Both the position numbers and the translations under genes were made by a program. From NCBI RefSeq assembly GCF_002020355.1, contig NZ_MPZV01000002.1, positions 1-64,000 of the forward strand: a stretch of 64,000 nt of DNA, written 5' to 3'. Positions 63,393 to 64,000 of this stretch are shown piece by piece (the first letter of the stretch is position 1; each line of letters opens with the position of its first letter). Source of the stretch: Thioclava sediminum (lineage in GTDB: Bacteria > Pseudomonadota > Alphaproteobacteria > Rhodobacterales > Rhodobacteraceae). A model generated the notes under the pieces. That model was given only the letters and a program-made list of their open reading frames with translations, was not told where the DNA came from and searched no databases.

Positions 63393-64000
63393 GATACACC
63401 TCGATCACGCGTTTGTCGGCGGTCACATGGTCGAGCGAGCCTTCCGCCAGAACCGACCCCTCATGCAGCACCGTCACCTTGCAGTTCAGACGGCGCACGA
63501 ATTCCATATCGTGCTCGACCACGACCACGGCATGATCGCGCGCCAGATCGACCAGCAGCGCGGTGGTCTGCTCGCGCTCGGCCAAGGTCATCCCGGCGGC
63601 GGGTTCGTCTACCAGCAGCAGCTTCGGCTCCTGCGCCAAGAGCATCCCGATCTCCAGCCATTGCTTCTGCCCGTGGCTCAGCTCGCCCGATTTGCGCGGC
63701 AGCTGATCGGCGAGGCCCACCTGCGCCGCGATCTCTTCGACCCGCGCGCGATCCGCATCGCCGGCCTTCCAGCCCAGCACCGCGAAGGGGCTGCGATTGG
63801 CCTTCAGCGCCATCATCAGGTTCTCGGTGACGGTCTGATCCTCGAAGACGGTGGGCTTCTGGAATTTCCGCCCGATCCCGATCCGCGCGATCTTCGCCTC
63901 GTTGAGCCGCAGCAGGTTGGTGGAGCTTTCCCCCCACAGCACAGAGCCCTCATCGGGCCGGGTCTTGCCGGTCACGATATCCATGAAGGTCGTCTTGCCC
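63382..64000 (-). CDS. urtD: Urea-type ABC transporter ATPase UrtD (partial)
   Basis: Only the C-terminal 206 or so residues are in the window; the edge cuts through Walker A (GKTTF visible). It has the UrtD signature LSHGQKQWLEIGM and Walker B LLLVDEPAAGM. Upstream genes urtC, urtB and urtA are expected just beyond 64000. The frame continues past the internal ATG at 63984, so that codon is not the start. Confidence 0.93.
   Translation of the reverse strand, partial: GKTTFMDIVTGKTRPDEGSVLWGESSTNLLRLNEAKIARIGIGRKFQKPTVFEDQTVTENLMMALKANRSPFAVLGWKAGDADRARVEEIAAQVGLADQLPRKSGELSHGQKQWLEIGMLLAQEPKLLLVDEPAAGMTLAEREQTTALLVDLARDHAVVVVEHDMEFVRRLNCKVTVLHEGSVLAEGSLDHVTADKRVIEVYLGR

Overview
This 64-kb, GC-rich window looks like chromosome of a Rhodobacterales (Rhodobacteraceae) alphaproteobacterium. 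The evidence is the gene order irr / fabA-fabB-fabI, the run SPOR lipoprotein / D,D-carboxypeptidase / tmk / holB / tatD / MBL hydrolase, a small XRE regulator coupled to sdhE, a linked efp / epmA pair, and a 'CCCCGGGATATTT' intergenic repeat. I see no rRNA, CRISPR array, insertion sequence or prophage. Two tRNAs are present: Glu-UUC at the left edge and Ser-UGA near 39.9 kb.

Layout. 0.35-0.9 kb: a GNAT acetyltransferase. 1.1-13.9 kb: a ten-gene minus-strand cluster, all genes co-oriented, for uptake and breakdown of a deoxyribose-like sugar. It has an FGGY kinase, a true DeoR-type repressor, a sugar ABC transporter (binding protein, fused ATPase, two permeases), a DUF4432 mutarotase-like protein, a ribokinase-family kinase, DeoC aldolase and a two-domain ALDH16-type aldehyde dehydrogenase. 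14.2-16.5 kb: periplasmic rhodanese, YeeE/YedE sulfur transporter and a tiny coupled secreted protein. 16.6-19.5 kb: a DMT transporter and minCDE. 19.7-21.8 kb: a membrane-anchored ClpP-like protease with a coiled-coil membrane partner. 22-25.9 kb: DUF4394 protein, VOC protein with divergent LysR regulator, ECF sigma and anti-sigma. 26-29.5 kb: a large PLP amino-acid decarboxylase and a medium-chain dehydrogenase.

30.1-39.7 kb: a complete minus-strand amide-utilisation operon, with amiC sensor, amiR ANTAR antiterminator, a Urt/Fmd-type five-component ABC transporter, a formamidase/acetamidase and an amidase-signature amidase. Its leader carries a sigma-70-like promoter followed by a strong intrinsic terminator just before amiC, as expected for AmiR antitermination. 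40-46.8 kb: cell-wall and DNA-replication housekeeping. 46.9-50.1 kb: irr and unsaturated/saturated fatty-acid synthesis. 50.3-62.5 kb: mixed housekeeping and poorly characterised genes. The right edge cuts into urtD of what looks like a second Urt-type transporter.

How the parts work together. In the sugar cluster, an imported sugar would be equilibrated by the mutarotase-like protein and phosphorylated. DeoC would then split it to glyceraldehyde-3-phosphate and acetaldehyde, and ALDH16 would oxidise the aldehyde. The regulator and a 16-bp operator that closely resembles the E. coli DeoR operator support deoxyribose-5-phosphate control. In the amide operon, AmiC would sense an amide, free AmiR, and so prevent termination in the leader, switching on both uptake and hydrolysis to ammonia. 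Both transporter operons carry a strong stem-loop directly after the binding-protein gene, a layout expected to give more binding protein than membrane components.
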